A stretch of DNA of 64,000 nt from Stappia indica (GCF_009789575.1 NZ_CP046908.1:992001-1056000); one strand, 5' to 3'; counted from the stretch's first letter, positions 16,570 through 28,220 are shown. Numbers and translations: made by a program. Notes: generated from the sequence alone by a model not told the origin.

Positions 16570-16938
16570 TTACTTCTTCTTGCCGGCAATCGGCTTCGCC
16601 GGACCCTTGCGGGTGCGGGCGTTCGTATGGGTACGCTGGCCGCGCACCGGAAGACCGCGACGATGACGCAGGCCGCGATAGCAGCCAAGGTCCATCAGAC
16701 GCTTGATGTTCATGGCCGTCTCACGACGCAGGTCGCCCTCGACGATGTAGTCGCGGTCGATGGTCTCGCGGATCGCGAGCACTTCGGCGTCGGACAGCTC
16801 GTTGACGCGGCGCTCGGGAGCGATGTTCACCTTCTCGATGATTTCCGCCGCGAACTTCGAGCCAATGCCGTGAATGTACTGAAGCGCGATGACGACGCGC
16901 TTGTTGGTCGGGATATTTACACCTGCGATACGGGCCAC
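16570..16938 (-). CDS. rpsM: 30S ribosomal protein S13 (GTG start)
   Basis: 122 residues when started at GTG 16938, which gives the conserved [14 protein letters not shown]-terminus. The upstream ATG at 16950 is followed directly by GGAG, which sits 6 bases before the GTG and is evidently the ribosome binding site rather than coding. Helix-two-turn-helix region ([13 protein letters not shown]) and basic tail ([13 protein letters not shown]) of uS13, which contacts the 50S in bridge B1 and the P-site tRNA. A 158-bp gap separates it from adk. Confidence 0.96.
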   Translation of the reverse strand: MARIAGVNIPTNKRVVIALQYIHGIGSKFAAEIIEKVNIAPERRVNELSDAEVLAIRETIDRDYIVEGDLRRETAMNIKRLMDLGCYRGLRHRRGLPVRGQRTHTNARTRKGPAKPIAGKKK

Positions 16939-17096
16939 TGCCGTCTCCATGTCAATGGCGCGACCTCGGGGTGAGGAGCGCGCCGGGTTATCCCCGCGTC
17001 CGGTGGAGCCCGGCCCCTGCGGAGGAAAGCGCAAACGCACCCGTGCCGCGCGTTTCACGCGGCCCGGATGCAGGCGTTTTGCTGGAGCCGCGAGCC

Positions 17097-17693
17097 TTAG
17101 CCCGCAGCTGCCACCGCGTCAAGCGCGGAATCGATCTGTGCCGAGACGGTGTCGATCGGCTTCATGCCGTCGATCCCGACCAGCTGTCCGCGGTTGCGGT
17201 AGTAGGGAGCCACCACCGCGGTGTCGCGGTTGTAGGCCTCGAGCCGCTGCTTGAAGACCTCCGGATCGTCGTCCTTGCGGACCGGCTGTCCGGCGGCCTT
17301 GGCATCGGCGGCGCGCTTCATGATGCGGTCGACGAGGATCGACTGGTCGACCTCGAGTTCCAGCACCATGTCGAGCTTGAGCCCCTTGCCGGCCAGCATG
17401 TGGTCGAGCGCCTCGGCCTGGGCCACGGTGCGCGGGAAGCCGTCGAGGATGAACCCCTTCTGGGCGTCCGCTTCCTCGATCCGGTCGGCGACGATGCCGA
17501 TGACGATCTCGTCGGACACGAGGCCGCCGGCATCCATCACCGCCTTGGCCTGCAGGCCGACCGGCGTGCCGGCCGCCACTGCGGCGCGCAGCATGTCACC
17601 GGTGGAGAGCTGCGGAATTCCGTGCTTCTCGACCAGCCGAGCGGCCTGCGTTCCCTTGCCGGCGCCCGGCGGTCCGAGAAAAATCAACCTCAT
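17097..17693 (-). CDS. adk: Adenylate kinase
   Basis: 198 residues; catalyses ATP + AMP to 2 ADP. P-loop GPPGAGKGT at 7-15, AMP-binding segment STGDMLRAA, and [13 protein letters not shown]. It is the short form: the LID of about 30 residues found in E. coli Adk is replaced by a brief loop ([16 protein letters not shown]), so no Cys4 zinc site exists. ATG 17693 overlaps the secY stop in an ATGA arrangement, giving tight coupling with the translocon gene. Confidence 0.97.
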   Translation of the reverse strand: MRLIFLGPPGAGKGTQAARLVEKHGIPQLSTGDMLRAAVAAGTPVGLQAKAVMDAGGLVSDEIVIGIVADRIEEADAQKGFILDGFPRTVAQAEALDHMLAGKGLKLDMVLELEVDQSILVDRIMKRAADAKAAGQPVRKDDDPEVFKQRLEAYNRDTAVVAPYYRNRGQLVGIDGMKPIDTVSAQIDSALDAVAAAG

Positions 17694-19024
17694 CTGCGCT
17701 TCCCCCTGAGTTTCGCCTTCTTGACAAGGCCTTCGTACTGATGCGCGAGCAGATGGCCCTGGATCTGGGAAACCGTATCCATGGTCACGCTGACGATGAT
17801 CAGCAGCGAGGTGCCTCCGAAGTAGAACGGAACGCCGGTCGCGGAAATGAGGAATTCGGGTAATAGACAGACCAGGACGATGTAGATGGCACCGACCACC
17901 GTGATGCGGGTCAGCACATAATCGATATACTGCGCGGTGCGCTCGCCCGGACGGAAGCCCGGAATGAAGCCGCCATGCTTCTTCAAATTGTCGGCCGTGT
18001 CGGACGGATTGAACACGATGGCCGTGTAGAAGAAGCAGAAGAACACGATCAGCGCTGCATAGAGCAGCATGTAGAGCGGCTGGCCGTGGCCGAGCAGCGC
18101 GGTGACCGTGGTCAGCCAGCTGGTCTCGTCGCCGGTCGTGCCGAGGCCCGACAGCGTCGCCGGAACCAGCAGCAGCGAGGAGGCGAAGATCGGCGGAATG
18201 ACGCCGGCGGTGTTGAGCTTCAGCGGCAGGAACGAGGTGTTGCCCTCGAACATGCGGTTGCCGACATTGCGCTTCGGATACTGGATCAGGAGCCGGCGCT
18301 GCGCGCGCTCCATGAACACGATCAGCGCGATCACCACGATCGACAGCAGGATGATGCCGATGATGATCGGGGTGGCCAGCGCGCCCTGGCGACCCAGCTC
18401 CAGCGTCGAGGCGACGGCCGAGGGCAGGCCGGCGACGATGCCGGCGAAGATGATCAGCGAGATGCCGTTGCCGATGCCGCGGGCGGTGATCTGCTCGCCC
18501 AGCCACATCAGGAACATGGTGCCGCCGACCAGCGTGATCACCGCGGAAATGCGGAAGAACCAGCCCGGATCGACCACCACATTGGCGGCGCTCTCAAGGC
18601 CGATGGCGATGCCATAGGCCTGGAAGGTCGCCAGAACCACCGTGCCGTAGCGGGTGTACTGGTTGATGACCTTGCGGCCCTGCTCGCCTTCCTTCTTCAG
18701 CTGCTCCAGCGAGGGAACAACCGAGGTCAGCAGCTGGATGATGATCGATGCCGAGATGTACGGCATGATTCCCAGCGCCAGGATCGCCATGCGCTCCACG
18801 GCACCGCCGGAAAACATGTTGAACAGCCCGACGATGCCCTGCTGCGCCTGGCCAAAGGCCTGCGCGAAGGCATCCGGATTGATCCCGGGCAGCGGCACGT
18901 AAGTGCCGAACCGATACACAAGAAGCGCACCCAGTGTGAACCAGATACGCTTCTTCAATTCCTCGGCTTTGGCGAAAGCTGAAAAGTTCAGATTAGCCGC
19001 TAGCTGTTCGGCAGCAGATGCCAT
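17690..19024 (-). CDS. secY: Protein translocase subunit SecY
   Basis: 444 residues with ten membrane helices; the central pore of the SecYEG translocon. Seen: [23 protein letters not shown] (TM1), the plug-region [27 protein letters not shown], and the basic cytosolic loop [15 protein letters not shown] (C4) that binds ribosomes and SecA. Placed after rplO and before adk as in most alphaproteobacteria. Confidence 0.98.
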   Translation of the reverse strand: MASAAEQLAANLNFSAFAKAEELKKRIWFTLGALLVYRFGTYVPLPGINPDAFAQAFGQAQQGIVGLFNMFSGGAVERMAILALGIMPYISASIIIQLLTSVVPSLEQLKKEGEQGRKVINQYTRYGTVVLATFQAYGIAIGLESAANVVVDPGWFFRISAVITLVGGTMFLMWLGEQITARGIGNGISLIIFAGIVAGLPSAVASTLELGRQGALATPIIIGIILLSIVVIALIVFMERAQRRLLIQYPKRNVGNRMFEGNTSFLPLKLNTAGVIPPIFASSLLLVPATLSGLGTTGDETSWLTTVTALLGHGQPLYMLLYAALIVFFCFFYTAIVFNPSDTADNLKKHGGFIPGFRPGERTAQYIDYVLTRITVVGAIYIVLVCLLPEFLISATGVPFYFGGTSLLIIVSVTMDTVSQIQGHLLAHQYEGLVKKAKLRGKRR

Positions 19025-19073
19025 TCCGGGCTCCGGTCAATTCTCGAGCAATCTGACGTGGGAAAACCCAGGC

Positions 19074-19544
19074 TTATTCAGCCTGGGCTCCGATAATCGT
19101 GACCTTGCCACCGGCCTTCTCGACCGCGGCAAGCGCGTTCTTGGAGGCACCGGCGACCTCGAAGGTCACACCCGCCTTCAGCTCACCATCGGAGAGCAGG
19201 CGGACGCCGTCCTTGACGCGGCGGATGACGCCAGCGGCCTTGAGGGCCTCGGCGGTCACCGTCTGGGAAGCGTCGAGCTTGCCAGCATCGATCGCAATCT
19301 GGACACGGCCAAGCGAGACCGCGTTGAACGACTTTGCGAAGATGTTGGTGAAGCCGCGCTTCGGCAGGCGACGATGCAGCGGCATCTGGCCGCCCTCGAA
19401 GCCCTTGATCGCGACGCCCGAGCGGGACTTCTGACCCTTGACGCCACGGCCGCCGGTCTTGCCCTTGCCCGAACCAATGCCACGGCCGACGCGCATGCGG
19501 TCCTTGGTGGCACCCGGATTGTCCCGGAGTTCATTCAGTTTCAT
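19074..19544 (-). CDS. rplO: 50S ribosomal protein L15
   Basis: 156 residues. N-terminal [12 protein letters not shown] followed by the Gly-rich basic extension [24 protein letters not shown] that threads into 23S rRNA, then the globular domain ([15 protein letters not shown]). uL15, 20 bp after rpmD. Confidence 0.98.
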   Translation of the reverse strand: MKLNELRDNPGATKDRMRVGRGIGSGKGKTGGRGVKGQKSRSGVAIKGFEGGQMPLHRRLPKRGFTNIFAKSFNAVSLGRVQIAIDAGKLDASQTVTAEALKAAGVIRRVKDGVRLLSDGELKAGVTFEVAGASKNALAAVEKAGGKVTIIGAQAE

Positions 19545-19564
19545 CGTATGTCTCCCCGCATCCG

Positions 19565-19756
19565 TTACGCGTCTTCGACGACGCGAACGAGATGCTGAAC
19601 CTTCCGGATCATGCCACGCACTTCCGGGGTATCCTTCAGCGTCGAGCGGCGGTGCATCTTGTTCAGACCGAGACCGACGAGCGTTGCCCGCTGGTCCTTC
19701 GGGCGCCGGATCGGGCTACCCACCTGCTCGACCGTGACGGTCTTTTCGTTCGCCAT
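19565..19756 (-). CDS. rpmD: 50S ribosomal protein L30
   Basis: 63 residues, the usual length for uL30. [29 protein letters not shown] is the conserved body; [15 protein letters not shown] the C-terminal strand-helix. 42 bp after rpsE in the spc string. Confidence 0.97.
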   Translation of the reverse strand: MANEKTVTVEQVGSPIRRPKDQRATLVGLGLNKMHRRSTLKDTPEVRGMIRKVQHLVRVVEDA

Positions 19757-19798
19757 GGAACCAAGCCTTTCTCAAGCTGGGGTCGGCAACTGCCGGGT

Positions 19799-20371
19799 TC
19801 AAGCCTCGGCGGCCGGTACGCTGTCGTCGATGTCGCGGCGACGCGACTGGATCTGCGAAACCTTGAGGCCGCGGCGGGCAGCAACCGAACGCGGGCTGTC
19901 CTCCTGCTTGAGGGCCTCGAAGGTGGCGCGCACCATGTTGTAGGGGTTTGCCGAACCGAGCGACTTCGCCACCACGTCCTGGACGCCGAGCGTCTCGAAC
20001 ACGGCGCGCATCGGGCCGCCGGCGATGATGCCGGTACCGGCCGGAGCCGCACGCAGCACGACCTTGCCGGCGCCGTGGCGACCGTTGACGTCGTGATGCA
20101 GGGTACGACCCTCGCGCAGAGCGACGCGGATCATCGAGCGCTTGGCAGCCTCGGTCGCCTTGCGGATCGCCTCCGGCACCTCACGCGCCTTGCCGTGACC
20201 GAAGCCGACGCGGCCCTTCTGGTCGCCGACCACGACGAGTGCGGCAAAGCCGAAGCGACGTCCGCCCTTCACAACCTTGGCGACGCGATTGATGTGCACG
20301 AGCTTGTCGACAAACTCGCTGTCGCGCTCGGCGCGATCGCCACCGCGCTCCCGTGTATCCTGTCTCGCCAT
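19799..20371 (-). CDS. rpsE: 30S ribosomal protein S5
   Basis: 190 residues. The N-terminal double-stranded RNA-binding part ([31 protein letters not shown]) and C-terminal part ([33 protein letters not shown]) are typical of uS5, involved in decoding fidelity and mRNA helicase activity. A short alphaproteobacterial extension ends in PAAEA. Confidence 0.98.
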   Translation of the reverse strand: MARQDTRERGGDRAERDSEFVDKLVHINRVAKVVKGGRRFGFAALVVVGDQKGRVGFGHGKAREVPEAIRKATEAAKRSMIRVALREGRTLHHDVNGRHGAGKVVLRAAPAGTGIIAGGPMRAVFETLGVQDVVAKSLGSANPYNMVRATFEALKQEDSPRSVAARRGLKVSQIQSRRRDIDDSVPAAEA

Positions 20372-20411
20372 AATATTCGCTTCCGTTTGTCTGTGAGCGT
20401 CTTGACGACGA

Positions 20412-20774
20412 TCAGAATTCCAGTCCGCCCTCGCGCGCGGCGTCGGCCAGAGCCTTCACGCGCCCGTGGTACATGTAGCCGCCACGGTCGAACACGACCT
20501 GGGTGACGCCAGCAGCCTTGGCACGCTCTGCGATGAGCTTGCCGACCTCGGCCGCAGCCGAGATGTTGCCGCCGGTCTTCAGCGTGCCACGAAGATCCTT
20601 CTCGATCGTCGAGGCGGACGCCAGGGTGCAACCCTGAACGTCGTCGATGATCTGAGCATAGATCTGCTTGGACGAACGGTGCACCGACAGACGCGGACGG
20701 CCGTTCATAACCTTCTTGATCGAACGACGGACGCGGTCGCGGCGACGTTCGAAGCCATTGTTTGTCTTCGCCAT
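20412..20774 (-). CDS. rplR: 50S ribosomal protein L18
   Basis: 120 residues. [35 protein letters not shown] and the C-terminal [26 protein letters not shown] mark uL18, which binds 5S rRNA together with L5. 11 bp after rplF. Confidence 0.98.
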   Translation of the reverse strand: MAKTNNGFERRRDRVRRSIKKVMNGRPRLSVHRSSKQIYAQIIDDVQGCTLASASTIEKDLRGTLKTGGNISAAAEVGKLIAERAKAAGVTQVVFDRGGYMYHGRVKALADAAREGGLEF

Positions 20775-20785
20775 GATCCGGTCCG

Positions 20786-21319
20786 TTACTTCTTCTTGCC
20801 TTCCTTACGGACGATGAACTCGCCCGCATAGCGGATGCCCTTGCCCTTGTAGGGCTCCGGCGGCCGGTACTTGCGGATTTCCGCAGCTACCTGGCCAACG
20901 CGCTGCTTGTCGATGCCGGTGATGATGATCTCCGTCGGCTTCGGGCAAGCGGCCTCGATGCCCTCGGGCATCGCATAGACCACGTCATGGGAAAAACCGA
21001 GCGCGAGCTGCAGGTTCTTGCCCTGCACCTGTGCGCGGTAACCGACGCCGGTGATCTCGAGCTTCTTCTCGAAGCCCTTGCTGACGCCCGTCACCAGGTT
21101 CTCGACCATCGTGCGGGACATGCCCCACATGGCGCGGGCAGGCTTGCTGTCCTCACGCATGGTGATCGAGATACCATCGTCGTTCATTTCGGCCAGAACG
21201 AGGCTGTTGAGCACGAAGGACAGCTGTCCTTTCGGGCCTTTCACCTCGACCATCTGGCCGTTGATCGTTGCCGTTACCCCGCTCGGCACGGGGACTGGCT
21301 TCTTGCCAATTCGAGACAT
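20786..21319 (-). CDS. rplF: 50S ribosomal protein L6
   Basis: 177 residues with two duplicated L6 domains. [12 protein letters not shown] start, and the second-domain signature [23 protein letters not shown] at the C-terminus. uL6 lies near the GTPase centre. Confidence 0.98.
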   Translation of the reverse strand: MSRIGKKPVPVPSGVTATINGQMVEVKGPKGQLSFVLNSLVLAEMNDDGISITMREDSKPARAMWGMSRTMVENLVTGVSKGFEKKLEITGVGYRAQVQGKNLQLALGFSHDVVYAMPEGIEAACPKPTEIIITGIDKQRVGQVAAEIRKYRPPEPYKGKGIRYAGEFIVRKEGKKK

Positions 21320-21363
21320 ATGACCAACCTGTCCAGTTCAATTGCCTGGCAAGGACTGCCGCA

Positions 21364-21762
21364 TCAGAAGATGCGGCAGAGAACCTCGCCACCCACGTTC
21401 TGCTCACGGGCATCGTGATCCGCCATCACGCCACGCGGCGTGGACAGGATCGAGACACCCAGACCGTTTGCGACGCGCGGGATATTCTTCACCGAAGAAT
21501 ACACCCGCCGACCCGGCTTCGAGACACGCTCGATCGAGCGGATCACCGGTTCGCCGTCGAAATACTTCAGCTCGATCTCGAGCTCGGACTTGCCGCCCTC
21601 GTACTCGACCATCGAGTAGCCGCGGATATACCCTTCCGCGACCAAAACGTCGAGCACATGTTCGCGCAGCTTCGATGCCGGCGTCGAGACCTTGCTCTTG
21701 CGCCGCATCTGAGCATTGCGGATCCGGGTGAGCATATCGCCCAAGGGATCAGAAATCGCCAT
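21364..21762 (-). CDS. rpsH: 30S ribosomal protein S8
   Basis: 132 residues. [29 protein letters not shown] at the N-terminus and [30 protein letters not shown] at the C-terminus define uS8. In E. coli it represses the spc operon by binding mRNA near rplE; no such site was sought here. 12 bp after rpsN. Confidence 0.98.
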   Translation of the reverse strand: MAISDPLGDMLTRIRNAQMRRKSKVSTPASKLREHVLDVLVAEGYIRGYSMVEYEGGKSELEIELKYFDGEPVIRSIERVSKPGRRVYSSVKNIPRVANGLGVSILSTPRGVMADHDAREQNVGGEVLCRIF

Positions 21763-21774
21763 CGGACCGTCTCC

Positions 21775-22080
21775 TTACCAGCTCGACTTCACGAGGCCCG
21801 GGACCAAACCCTTGGAGCCCAGCTCGCGAAGCGCAACGCGCGACATCTTCAGCTTGCGGTAGTAGCCGCGCGGACGACCGGTGACTTCGCACCGGTTGCG
21901 CACGCGAATCTCCGCGGAGTTGCGCGGCAGCTTGGCAAGCTTGAGGCGCGCTGCGTAACGCTCCTCGAGCGAGAGACCTTCGTCCTTCGCCGCAGCCTTC
22001 AGTTCCGCACGCTTCTCGGCGTACTTCTTAACGAGCCGCTCGCGCCGCTTGTTCTTCTCGATCGCGCTCTTCTTCGCCAT
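21775..22080 (-). CDS. rpsN: 30S ribosomal protein S14 (zinc-free type)
   Basis: 101 residues, the long C-minus form: only one Cys ([15 protein letters not shown]) is present, so the zinc ribbon of the 61-residue type is absent. [19 protein letters not shown] is the usual alphaproteobacterial start. uS14, 3' head domain of the 30S. Confidence 0.97.
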   Translation of the reverse strand: MAKKSAIEKNKRRERLVKKYAEKRAELKAAAKDEGLSLEERYAARLKLAKLPRNSAEIRVRNRCEVTGRPRGYYRKLKMSRVALRELGSKGLVPGLVKSSW

Positions 22081-22103
22081 CGTCTGTCCTCGTTCTTTCC
22101 CGT

Positions 22104-22661
22104 TTACTTACGGAACGGGAAGTTGAACGCGCGCAGAAGCTCGCGCGCCTCGTCATCATTGTCCGCGGACGTGCACACGATCACGTCAAGGCCCCAGATC
22201 TGGTCGACCTTGTCGTAATTGATTTCCGGGAACACGATGTGCTCTTTGATGCCCATGGCATAGTTGCCACGTCCGTCGAAGCTCTTCGCGTTCAGACCGC
22301 GGAAGTCACGAACGCGCGGCAGCGCGATGGTGATCAGGCGGTCCAGGAACTCGTACATGCGCTCGCCACGCAGCGTGACCTTGGCACCGAGCGGCATGCC
22401 CTCGCGCACCTTGAAGGTGGCGATGGACGTGCGAGCGCGGGTGATCACCGGCTTCTGACCGGCGATCATCGCCAGGTCGTCGGCGGCGATCTTCGCCTTC
22501 TTGCTGTCCGCGACTGCTTCGCCGACGCCCATGTTGAGAACGATCTTCTCGAGCGACGGGATCTGCATCGGGTTCTTGTAGTTGAACTTCTCCTGCAGCG
22601 CCGGACGGATCTTTTCCAGATATTCCGTCTTCAGCCGCGGAGCGGTCTTGGTCTCAGCCAT
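22104..22661 (-). CDS. rplE: 50S ribosomal protein L5
   Basis: 185 residues. [20 protein letters not shown] and the P-site loop segment with [21 protein letters not shown] are diagnostic of uL5, which binds 5S rRNA. The start overlaps the rplX stop by 8 bp. Confidence 0.98.
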   Translation of the reverse strand: MAETKTAPRLKTEYLEKIRPALQEKFNYKNPMQIPSLEKIVLNMGVGEAVADSKKAKIAADDLAMIAGQKPVITRARTSIATFKVREGMPLGAKVTLRGERMYEFLDRLITIALPRVRDFRGLNAKSFDGRGNYAMGIKEHIVFPEINYDKVDQIWGLDVIVCTSADNDDEARELLRAFNFPFRK

Positions 22662-22971
22662 CGATCAGATCCCCCGAACGCTTGGCCACGCGCACCTTGG
22701 TGCCGTCTTCCTTGATCTGGAACCCGACGCGCGTCGGCTTGCCATCCTTGGGGTCGGCAAGCGCCAGGTTCGACACGTGAACCGGCAGCTCCTTCGAAAC
22801 GATGCCACCTTCCGACTGGGCGGTCTGGCGCTGGTGGCGACGAACCACATTCACGCCACGCACCACAGCCTTGTTATCGTCCGGCAGCATGCGGACGATT
22901 TCACCGGTCTTGCCCTTGTCACGACCGGTAAGCACGACGACAGTGTCGCCCTTCTTGATCTTGGCGGCCAT
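22654..22971 (-). CDS. rplX: 50S ribosomal protein L24
   Basis: 105 residues. KOW motif [22 protein letters not shown] at the N-terminus; [25 protein letters not shown] in the middle. uL24 starts large-subunit assembly. It overlaps rplN by one base and rplE by eight, suggesting translational coupling. Confidence 0.98.
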   Translation of the reverse strand: MAAKIKKGDTVVVLTGRDKGKTGEIVRMLPDDNKAVVRGVNVVRRHQRQTAQSEGGIVSKELPVHVSNLALADPKDGKPTRVGFQIKEDGTKVRVAKRSGDLIDG

Positions 22972-23339
22972 TACAAAACCTCCGGCGCGAGCGAGATCAC
23001 CTTCATGTGGTTCTTCGCACGCAGTTCACGCGGAACCGGGCCGAAGATACGGGTCCCGATCGGTTCCTTGTTGTTGTTGACCAGCACGGCCGCATTGCGG
23101 TCGAACCGGATCACGGAGCCGTCGGGCCGGCGGATATCCTTCGCCGTGCGCACAACGACCGCTTTCATCACGTCGCCCTTCTTGACGCGGCCGCGCGGAT
23201 TGGCCTCCTTGACGCTGACGACGATGATGTCGCCGACGCTGGCATATTTCCGCTTCGAGCCGCCGAGCACCTTGATGCACATGACACGACGGGCGCCGGA
23301 ATTATCCGCCACGTCGAGGTTTGTTTGCATCTGAATCAT
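22971..23339 (-). CDS. rplN: 50S ribosomal protein L14
   Basis: 122 residues, the invariant length. [22 protein letters not shown] and [29 protein letters not shown] mark uL14, which forms bridge B8 and binds the silencing factor RsfS. First gene of what is the spc operon in E. coli, 56 bp after rpsQ. Confidence 0.98.
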   Translation of the reverse strand: MIQMQTNLDVADNSGARRVMCIKVLGGSKRKYASVGDIIVVSVKEANPRGRVKKGDVMKAVVVRTAKDIRRPDGSVIRFDRNAAVLVNNNKEPIGTRIFGPVPRELRAKNHMKVISLAPEVL

Positions 23340-23395
23340 GACTGGCCGCCTTATTCTTCTTTCACCGCGCCCGTCACCGGGCGCCGGAAATCACG

Positions 23396-23638
23396 TCAGT
23401 CCGCGGTCGACCCTTCGACAACGGTCCAGGTTTTGGTCTTCGAGATCGGCGCGCATTCCTGGATGAGGACGGTGTCCCCGACCTTGTGCGCGTTGGTCTC
23501 GTCGTGCGCCCGATACTTCTTCGAGCGACGAACGGTCTTCTTGTAGAGCGGATGCGTGAAGCGGCGCTCCACACGAACCGTCACCGTCTTTTCGTTGGCG
23601 TCGCTGACAACGACACCCTGCAGAACGCGTTTCGGCAT
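23396..23638 (-). CDS. rpsQ: 30S ribosomal protein S17
   Basis: 80 residues from ATG 23638 ([18 protein letters not shown]). OB-fold with the uS17 signature [19 protein letters not shown] and the C-terminal TKTWTVVE. The longer upstream frame runs through rpmC and is not coding here. 10 bp after rpmC. Confidence 0.97.
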   Translation of the reverse strand: MPKRVLQGVVVSDANEKTVTVRVERRFTHPLYKKTVRRSKKYRAHDETNAHKVGDTVLIQECAPISKTKTWTVVEGSTAD

Positions 23639-23648
23639 TTCGATCTCC

Positions 23649-23849
23649 TTACGCGCTTGTCGCCACGCGCTTCTCGCGCATGATCGTCTGGATGCGGGCG
23701 ATGTCGCGGCGCACCTGGCGGACCCGCGCCGTGTTCTCAAGCTGGCCGGTAGCCCGCTGGAAGCGCAGATTGAACTGCTCCTTCTTCAGGCTCTCGAGCT
23801 CCGTTCCCAGCTCGTCCATGGTCTTTGCCCGAACGTCTGTCGCCTTCAT
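23649..23849 (-). CDS. rpmC: 50S ribosomal protein L29
   Basis: 66 residues from ATG 23849, the normal size. Two-helix bundle with [38 protein letters not shown]; uL29 lies at the tunnel exit and helps dock trigger factor and SRP. Confidence 0.97.
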   Translation of the reverse strand: MKATDVRAKTMDELGTELESLKKEQFNLRFQRATGQLENTARVRQVRRDIARIQTIMREKRVATSA

Positions 23850-23872
23850 GGCACTAGTCTCCTGGTCGCGCC

Positions 23873-24286
23873 TCAGTCGGCGATACGCTGGACGAAGCGG
23901 CACTTGATCGGCAGCTTGGCTGCCGCAAGGCGCATCGCCTCACGTGCCGTATCTTCCGGCACGCCGTCGATTTCGAACATGATCCGACCGGGCTTGACCT
24001 TGCAGGCCCAATAGTCCGGCGAACCCTTACCCTTACCCATGCGGACCTCGGTCGGCTTCGACGAAACCGGCACGTCCGGGAAGATCCTGATCCAAACACG
24101 ACCCGCACGCTTCATGTGACGGGTCATGGCACGACGGGCCGCCTCGATCTGGCGCGCGGTCACCCGCTCCGGCTCGACGGCCTTCAGGCCGAAGGCGCCG
24201 AAGTTGAGATCCGTACCGCCCTTGGCGGTGCCGTGGATCCGGCCCTTGTGCTGCTTGCGGAACTTCGTTCGCTTCGGTTGCAGCAT
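23873..24286 (-). CDS. rplP: 50S ribosomal protein L16
   Basis: 137 residues. [16 protein letters not shown] start and [26 protein letters not shown], uL16, which orders helix 38 and the A-site. The Arg in this last block that is hydroxylated in E. coli (MGKGKG-x-W context) is in the conserved surroundings. 44 bp after rpsC. Confidence 0.98.
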   Translation of the reverse strand: MLQPKRTKFRKQHKGRIHGTAKGGTDLNFGAFGLKAVEPERVTARQIEAARRAMTRHMKRAGRVWIRIFPDVPVSSKPTEVRMGKGKGSPDYWACKVKPGRIMFEIDGVPEDTAREAMRLAAAKLPIKCRFVQRIAD

Positions 24287-24330
24287 CTCTTCTCTCGCTC
24301 TTTGCTTCTGTCCAAGACCGACCGGCGCCG

Positions 24331-25053
24331 TTAGGCGGCGCGGCCGCGCTCGCGCTCGCGGCGTCCGCCGCCCTGGTTCGTTCCGTCGCCCTCAACCGCA
24401 CGGCGCTCCGAGGCCATCGGATCGTGCTCAAGGATTTCGCCCTTGAAGATCCAGACCTTGACGCCGCACGTGCCGTAGGCGGTGTGCGCCGTGGACACGC
24501 CATAGTCGATGTCGGCGCGCAGCGTGTGCAGCGGCACGCGGCCTTCGCGGTACCATTCGGTACGCGCGATTTCCGCGCCACCCAGACGGCCACCGCAGTT
24601 GATGCGGATGCCCTGGGCGCCCATGCGCATCGCCGACTGCACGGCGCGCTTCATGGCGCGGCGGAACGCCACGCGGCGCTCCAGCTGCTGCGAGATCGAG
24701 TCGGCGACCAACTGGGCGTCGACTTCCGGCTTGCGCACTTCAACGATGTTGATGTGCACGTCCGACGAGGTCATGTCCGAGAGAGCCTTGCGCAGCTTCT
24801 CGATGTCCGCGCCCTTCTTGCCGATGATCACGCCGGGACGACCGGAATGAACGGTGACGCGGCACTTGCGGTGCGGACGCTCGACGACGACCTTGGAAAC
24901 GGCCGCCTGCTTCAGGGCCTTGAGGATATACTCGCGGATGCGGAAATCCTCGTGCAGCAGCTTGCCATACTCGCCCTTGTCCGCATACCAGCGCGAATCC
25001 CAGGTGCGGTTGATGCCAAGACGCAGACCGATCGGGTTAACTTTGTGTCCCAT
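24331..25053 (-). CDS. rpsC: 30S ribosomal protein S3
   Basis: 240 residues. KH type-2 domain ([21 protein letters not shown]) and C-terminal S3 domain ([36 protein letters not shown]). The tail is Arg/Gly/Glu-rich ([13 protein letters not shown]), as in other Rhizobiales. Shares one base with the rplV stop. Confidence 0.98.
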   Translation of the reverse strand: MGHKVNPIGLRLGINRTWDSRWYADKGEYGKLLHEDFRIREYILKALKQAAVSKVVVERPHRKCRVTVHSGRPGVIIGKKGADIEKLRKALSDMTSSDVHINIVEVRKPEVDAQLVADSISQQLERRVAFRRAMKRAVQSAMRMGAQGIRINCGGRLGGAEIARTEWYREGRVPLHTLRADIDYGVSTAHTAYGTCGVKVWIFKGEILEHDPMASERRAVEGDGTNQGGGRRERERGRAA

Positions 25054-25433
25054 CAGGCAGTCTCCTCGACTTCGCGGACGACGATGGTCAGGTTCGAAAA
25101 CGGCTTCTCGATCCGACCCACACGGCCACGAGCACGCGCCTGGAACCGCTTGATCACGAACGCCTTGCCCACGTGGGCTTCGGCCACGACAAGGCTGTCG
25201 ACGTCGAGATCGTGGTTGTTCTCGGCATTCGCGATCGCCGACATCAACGCCTTCTTGACGTCGTCGGAGATCCGCTTGCGCGAGAAGGTGAGGTCGGCGA
25301 GCGCCTTCTCGACCTTCTTGCCGCGGATCGTTGCCGCGACGAGGTTGAGCTTGCGCGGGGAGACCCGCAGCATCCGGGCGACCGACTTCGCCTCGTTATC
25401 GGCGAGCGCGCGCCCGCCCTTCGGCTTGCCCAT
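25053..25433 (-). CDS. rplV: 50S ribosomal protein L22
   Basis: 126 residues. [27 protein letters not shown] and the extended hairpin ([20 protein letters not shown]) that lines the exit tunnel and forms part of the macrolide-binding constriction. uL22, two bases after rpsS. Confidence 0.98.
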   Translation of the reverse strand: MGKPKGGRALADNEAKSVARMLRVSPRKLNLVAATIRGKKVEKALADLTFSRKRISDDVKKALMSAIANAENNHDLDVDSLVVAEAHVGKAFVIKRFQARARGRVGRIEKPFSNLTIVVREVEETA

Positions 25434-25435
25434 CG

Positions 25436-25714
25436 TTACTTCCTCTTCGCCTTCTTGTCAGCGCCGTGGCCGTAATAGGTCCGGGTCGGCGAGAACTCGC
25501 CGAACTTGTGACCGATCATGTCCTCGGACACCAGAACCGGAACGTGCTTCTGACCATTGTAGACGCCGAAGGTGAGACCCACGAACTGCGGCAGGATGGT
25601 CGAGCGCCGGCTCCACATCTTGATGATTTCGTTGCGACCCGAGGCGCGGACCTTATCTGCCTTCTTCAGCAGAAAGCCGTCGACGAACGGGCCTTTCCAA
25701 ACAGAACGTGCCAT
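25436..25714 (-). CDS. rpsS: 30S ribosomal protein S19
   Basis: 92 residues. [20 protein letters not shown] and [24 protein letters not shown] are diagnostic of uS19 in the 30S head. 12 bp after rplB. Confidence 0.98.
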   Translation of the reverse strand: MARSVWKGPFVDGFLLKKADKVRASGRNEIIKMWSRRSTILPQFVGLTFGVYNGQKHVPVLVSEDMIGHKFGEFSPTRTYYGHGADKKAKRK

Positions 25715-25726
25715 TCCAGGCCCCTC

Positions 25727-26560
25727 TTACTTCTTGCGCGCGTGGCGGCTGCGGACGATGAACTTGTCCGTGGCCTTGTTGCGACGCGTGCGCTTGCCCT
25801 TGGTCGGCTTGCCCCACGGGGTAACCGGATGACGGCCACCCGAGGTACGGCCCTCACCACCACCATGCGGGTGGTCGACCGGGTTCATCGCGACACCGCG
25901 AACATGCGGGCGACGACCCATCCAGCGAGAACGACCCGCCTTGCCGAGGTTGATGTTGCCATGGTCCTGGTTGGACACGGCGCCGATCGAGGCCATGCAG
26001 GTGCCGAGAATGCGGCGCTGCTCGCCAGACTGCAGGCGGACCGTGGTGTAACCCTGGTCACGGCCGACGATCTGGGCATACGCACCGGCGGAACGGGCCA
26101 CCTGGCCGCCCTTGCCCGGCTTCAGCTCGACATTGTGCACGATCGTGCCGACCGGGATCGAGGCCAGCGGCATCGCATTGCCCGGCTTCACGTCGACGAG
26201 CTTGCCGGACACGACCTTGTCGCCAACGGCCAGGCGCTGCGGCGCCAGGATGTAGGCAAGCTCACCGTCCTCATACTTGATGAGAGCGATGAAGGCCGTC
26301 CGGTTCGGATCGTATTCGATCCGCTCGACGGTCGCGAACATGTCGGCCTTGGTCCGCTTGAAGTCGATCAGACGGTAACGGCGCTTGTGGCCGCCACCGC
26401 GATTCGGCGACGTCGTACGGCCGAGGTTGTTGCGGCCACCCGTCTTCGACAGGCCTTCCGTGAGCGTCTTGACCGGCTTGCCCTTGTACAGGGACGAGCG
26501 GTCGACCATCACCAGCTGGCGACGACCGGGCGACGTCGGGTTAAAGGTCTTGAGTGCCAT
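25727..26560 (-). CDS. rplB: 50S ribosomal protein L2
   Basis: 277 residues from ATG 26560 ([17 protein letters not shown]). SH3-like and OB folds; the highly conserved [18 protein letters not shown] loop with the peptidyl-transferase-centre His is present, followed by [15 protein letters not shown]. uL2, needed for subunit joining. Confidence 0.98.
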   Translation of the reverse strand: MALKTFNPTSPGRRQLVMVDRSSLYKGKPVKTLTEGLSKTGGRNNLGRTTSPNRGGGHKRRYRLIDFKRTKADMFATVERIEYDPNRTAFIALIKYEDGELAYILAPQRLAVGDKVVSGKLVDVKPGNAMPLASIPVGTIVHNVELKPGKGGQVARSAGAYAQIVGRDQGYTTVRLQSGEQRRILGTCMASIGAVSNQDHGNINLGKAGRSRWMGRRPHVRGVAMNPVDHPHGGGEGRTSGGRHPVTPWGKPTKGKRTRRNKATDKFIVRSRHARKK

Positions 26561-26576
26561 CTTTCCTTCTCCGCCC

Positions 26577-26870
26577 TCAGAGTCCGGTGGTGACGTCGAT
26601 GGACTGGCCATCGGCAAGCGTCACGACCGCCTTCTTGACGTCGGACTGCTGGCCGAGACGGCCGCGGAAGCGCTTCGCCTTGCCCTTGCGGACCAGGGTG
26701 TTCACTGCCGTGACCTTGACGCCGAACAGCGCCTCGACTGCCGCCTTGATCTCGGGCTTGGTCGCCGTCGGGGAGACGTTGAACACGACCTTGTTCTGCT
26801 CCGAAGCGAAGGTCGCCTTCTCGGTAATCACCGGGGAAACGACCGTGTCGTAGTGCTTCAGGTTGGTCAT
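26577..26870 (-). CDS. rplW: 50S ribosomal protein L23
   Basis: 97 residues. [25 protein letters not shown] and [15 protein letters not shown] mark uL23, the main docking site for trigger factor and SRP at the tunnel exit. ATG overlaps the rplD stop by four bases. Confidence 0.98.
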   Translation of the reverse strand: MTNLKHYDTVVSPVITEKATFASEQNKVVFNVSPTATKPEIKAAVEALFGVKVTAVNTLVRKGKAKRFRGRLGQQSDVKKAVVTLADGQSIDVTTGL

Positions 26871-27487
26871 TTGAACCGCTCCTCGAGAGCCGTCACCGCC
26901 GACTTGGTCAGCACCAGCTTCTCACGACGCAGGATGTCATAGACATTCAGGCCTTCGACGGGCAGCAGGTCGATCGCCGGGATGTTGCGCGAGGCGAGGC
27001 GGAAGTTCGCATCGATCTCGCTGCCGTCCACGACGAGCGCATTGCTCAGGCCCAGGTTCGCCAGACGCGCGGCCAGAGCCTTGGTCTTGGCCTCCTCGGC
27101 GCTCACCACGTCGACGATGATCAGGCCGTCGGCCTTGAACTTCGCCGAAAGGGCGTGACGCAGGCCGAGGGCGCGAACCTTCTTCGGCAGGTCGTGAGCG
27201 TGGCTGCGCACGACCGGGCCGTGAGCCTTACCACCGCCGCGGAACTGCGGGGCCTTCTTGTTGCCGTGACGCGCGCCGCCGGAACCCTTCTGGCGGACGA
27301 ACTTCTTCGTCGAGCCGGAGACTTCCGAGCGCTGCTGGGCCTTGTGAGTACCGGCCTGGCGCTTGGCGAGCTGCCAACGCACGACGCGGTGGATCAGGTC
27401 GGTGCGCGGATCGAGACCGAAGATCTCGTCCGACACCGTGATCGAACCGGCGGCGGCCCCGTCCAGGGTCTTCACCTCAAGTTCCAT
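26867..27487 (-). CDS. rplD: 50S ribosomal protein L4
   Basis: 206 residues from ATG 27487 (a GTG at 27490 is also possible; both follow GGAG within rplC). The tunnel loop [34 protein letters not shown] is clear. uL4 lines the tunnel constriction with L22 and in E. coli represses the S10 operon. Overlaps rplC by one base. Confidence 0.97.
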   Translation of the reverse strand: MELEVKTLDGAAAGSITVSDEIFGLDPRTDLIHRVVRWQLAKRQAGTHKAQQRSEVSGSTKKFVRQKGSGGARHGNKKAPQFRGGGKAHGPVVRSHAHDLPKKVRALGLRHALSAKFKADGLIIVDVVSAEEAKTKALAARLANLGLSNALVVDGSEIDANFRLASRNIPAIDLLPVEGLNVYDILRREKLVLTKSAVTALEERFK

Positions 27488-28197
27488 CACTCGCTCTCCT
27501 TCTCGACCGCAGCCTCGGCCGCGGAAGCACGGAACGCGCCCGGCATCGGCACGCCATCCGGCAGGGCCTTCTTGACGGCGTCGCGAACCACGATCCAGCC
27601 ACCCTTCGACCCCGGGACTGCGCCCTGGATCATGATCAGGCCGCGCTCCGGATCGGTGCGGACGATCTTCAGGTTCTGCGTGGTCACCTGCTCGGCGCCC
27701 ATGTGTCCGGCCATCTTCTTACCCTTGAAGACCTTGCCCGGATCCTGGCACTGACCGATCGAACCATGCGAACGGTGCGAGATCGACACGCCGTGAGAGG
27801 CGCGCAGACCACCGAAGTTGTGACGCTTCATGGCACCGGCGAAGCCCTTGCCGATCGAGGTGCCCGTGACGTCCACGAACTGCCCCTCGACGAAGTGGTC
27901 GGCCGTGATCTCCGCACCCACCTCGATCACGTTCTCCGAGGAGACGCGGAACTCGGCAAGCTTGCGCTTCGGCTCGACGCTGGCAACGGCGAAATGTCCG
28001 CGCATGGCCTTCGACGTATTCTTCACCTTGGCCAGACCGGCGCCGACCTGCAGCGCGACATAGCCATTCTTCTCTTCCGTCCGGTGGGCAACAACCTGAC
28101 AGTTTTCGAGCTTCAGCACCGTCACCGGCACATGCTCACCCGCATCGTTATAGATGCGAGTCATACCCACCTTCTGTGCGATCACTCCAGAACGCAT
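27487..28197 (-). CDS. rplC: 50S ribosomal protein L3
   Basis: 236 residues. [28 protein letters not shown] start and the extended loop ([42 protein letters not shown]) reaching the peptidyl transferase centre; the Gln methylated by PrmB in E. coli is in this loop ([10 protein letters not shown]). uL3, 23 bp after rpsJ. Confidence 0.98.
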   Translation of the reverse strand: MRSGVIAQKVGMTRIYNDAGEHVPVTVLKLENCQVVAHRTEEKNGYVALQVGAGLAKVKNTSKAMRGHFAVASVEPKRKLAEFRVSSENVIEVGAEITADHFVEGQFVDVTGTSIGKGFAGAMKRHNFGGLRASHGVSISHRSHGSIGQCQDPGKVFKGKKMAGHMGAEQVTTQNLKIVRTDPERGLIMIQGAVPGSKGGWIVVRDAVKKALPDGVPMPGAFRASAAEAAVEKESE

Positions 28198-28220
28198 CGG
28201 CGTGTCCCCTTGTGAGCGCC

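Noticed and set aside
17097-18506. 469-residue frame joining adk to an upstream extension
   Set aside because: Adk starts at 17693; the extension is secY read out of frame.
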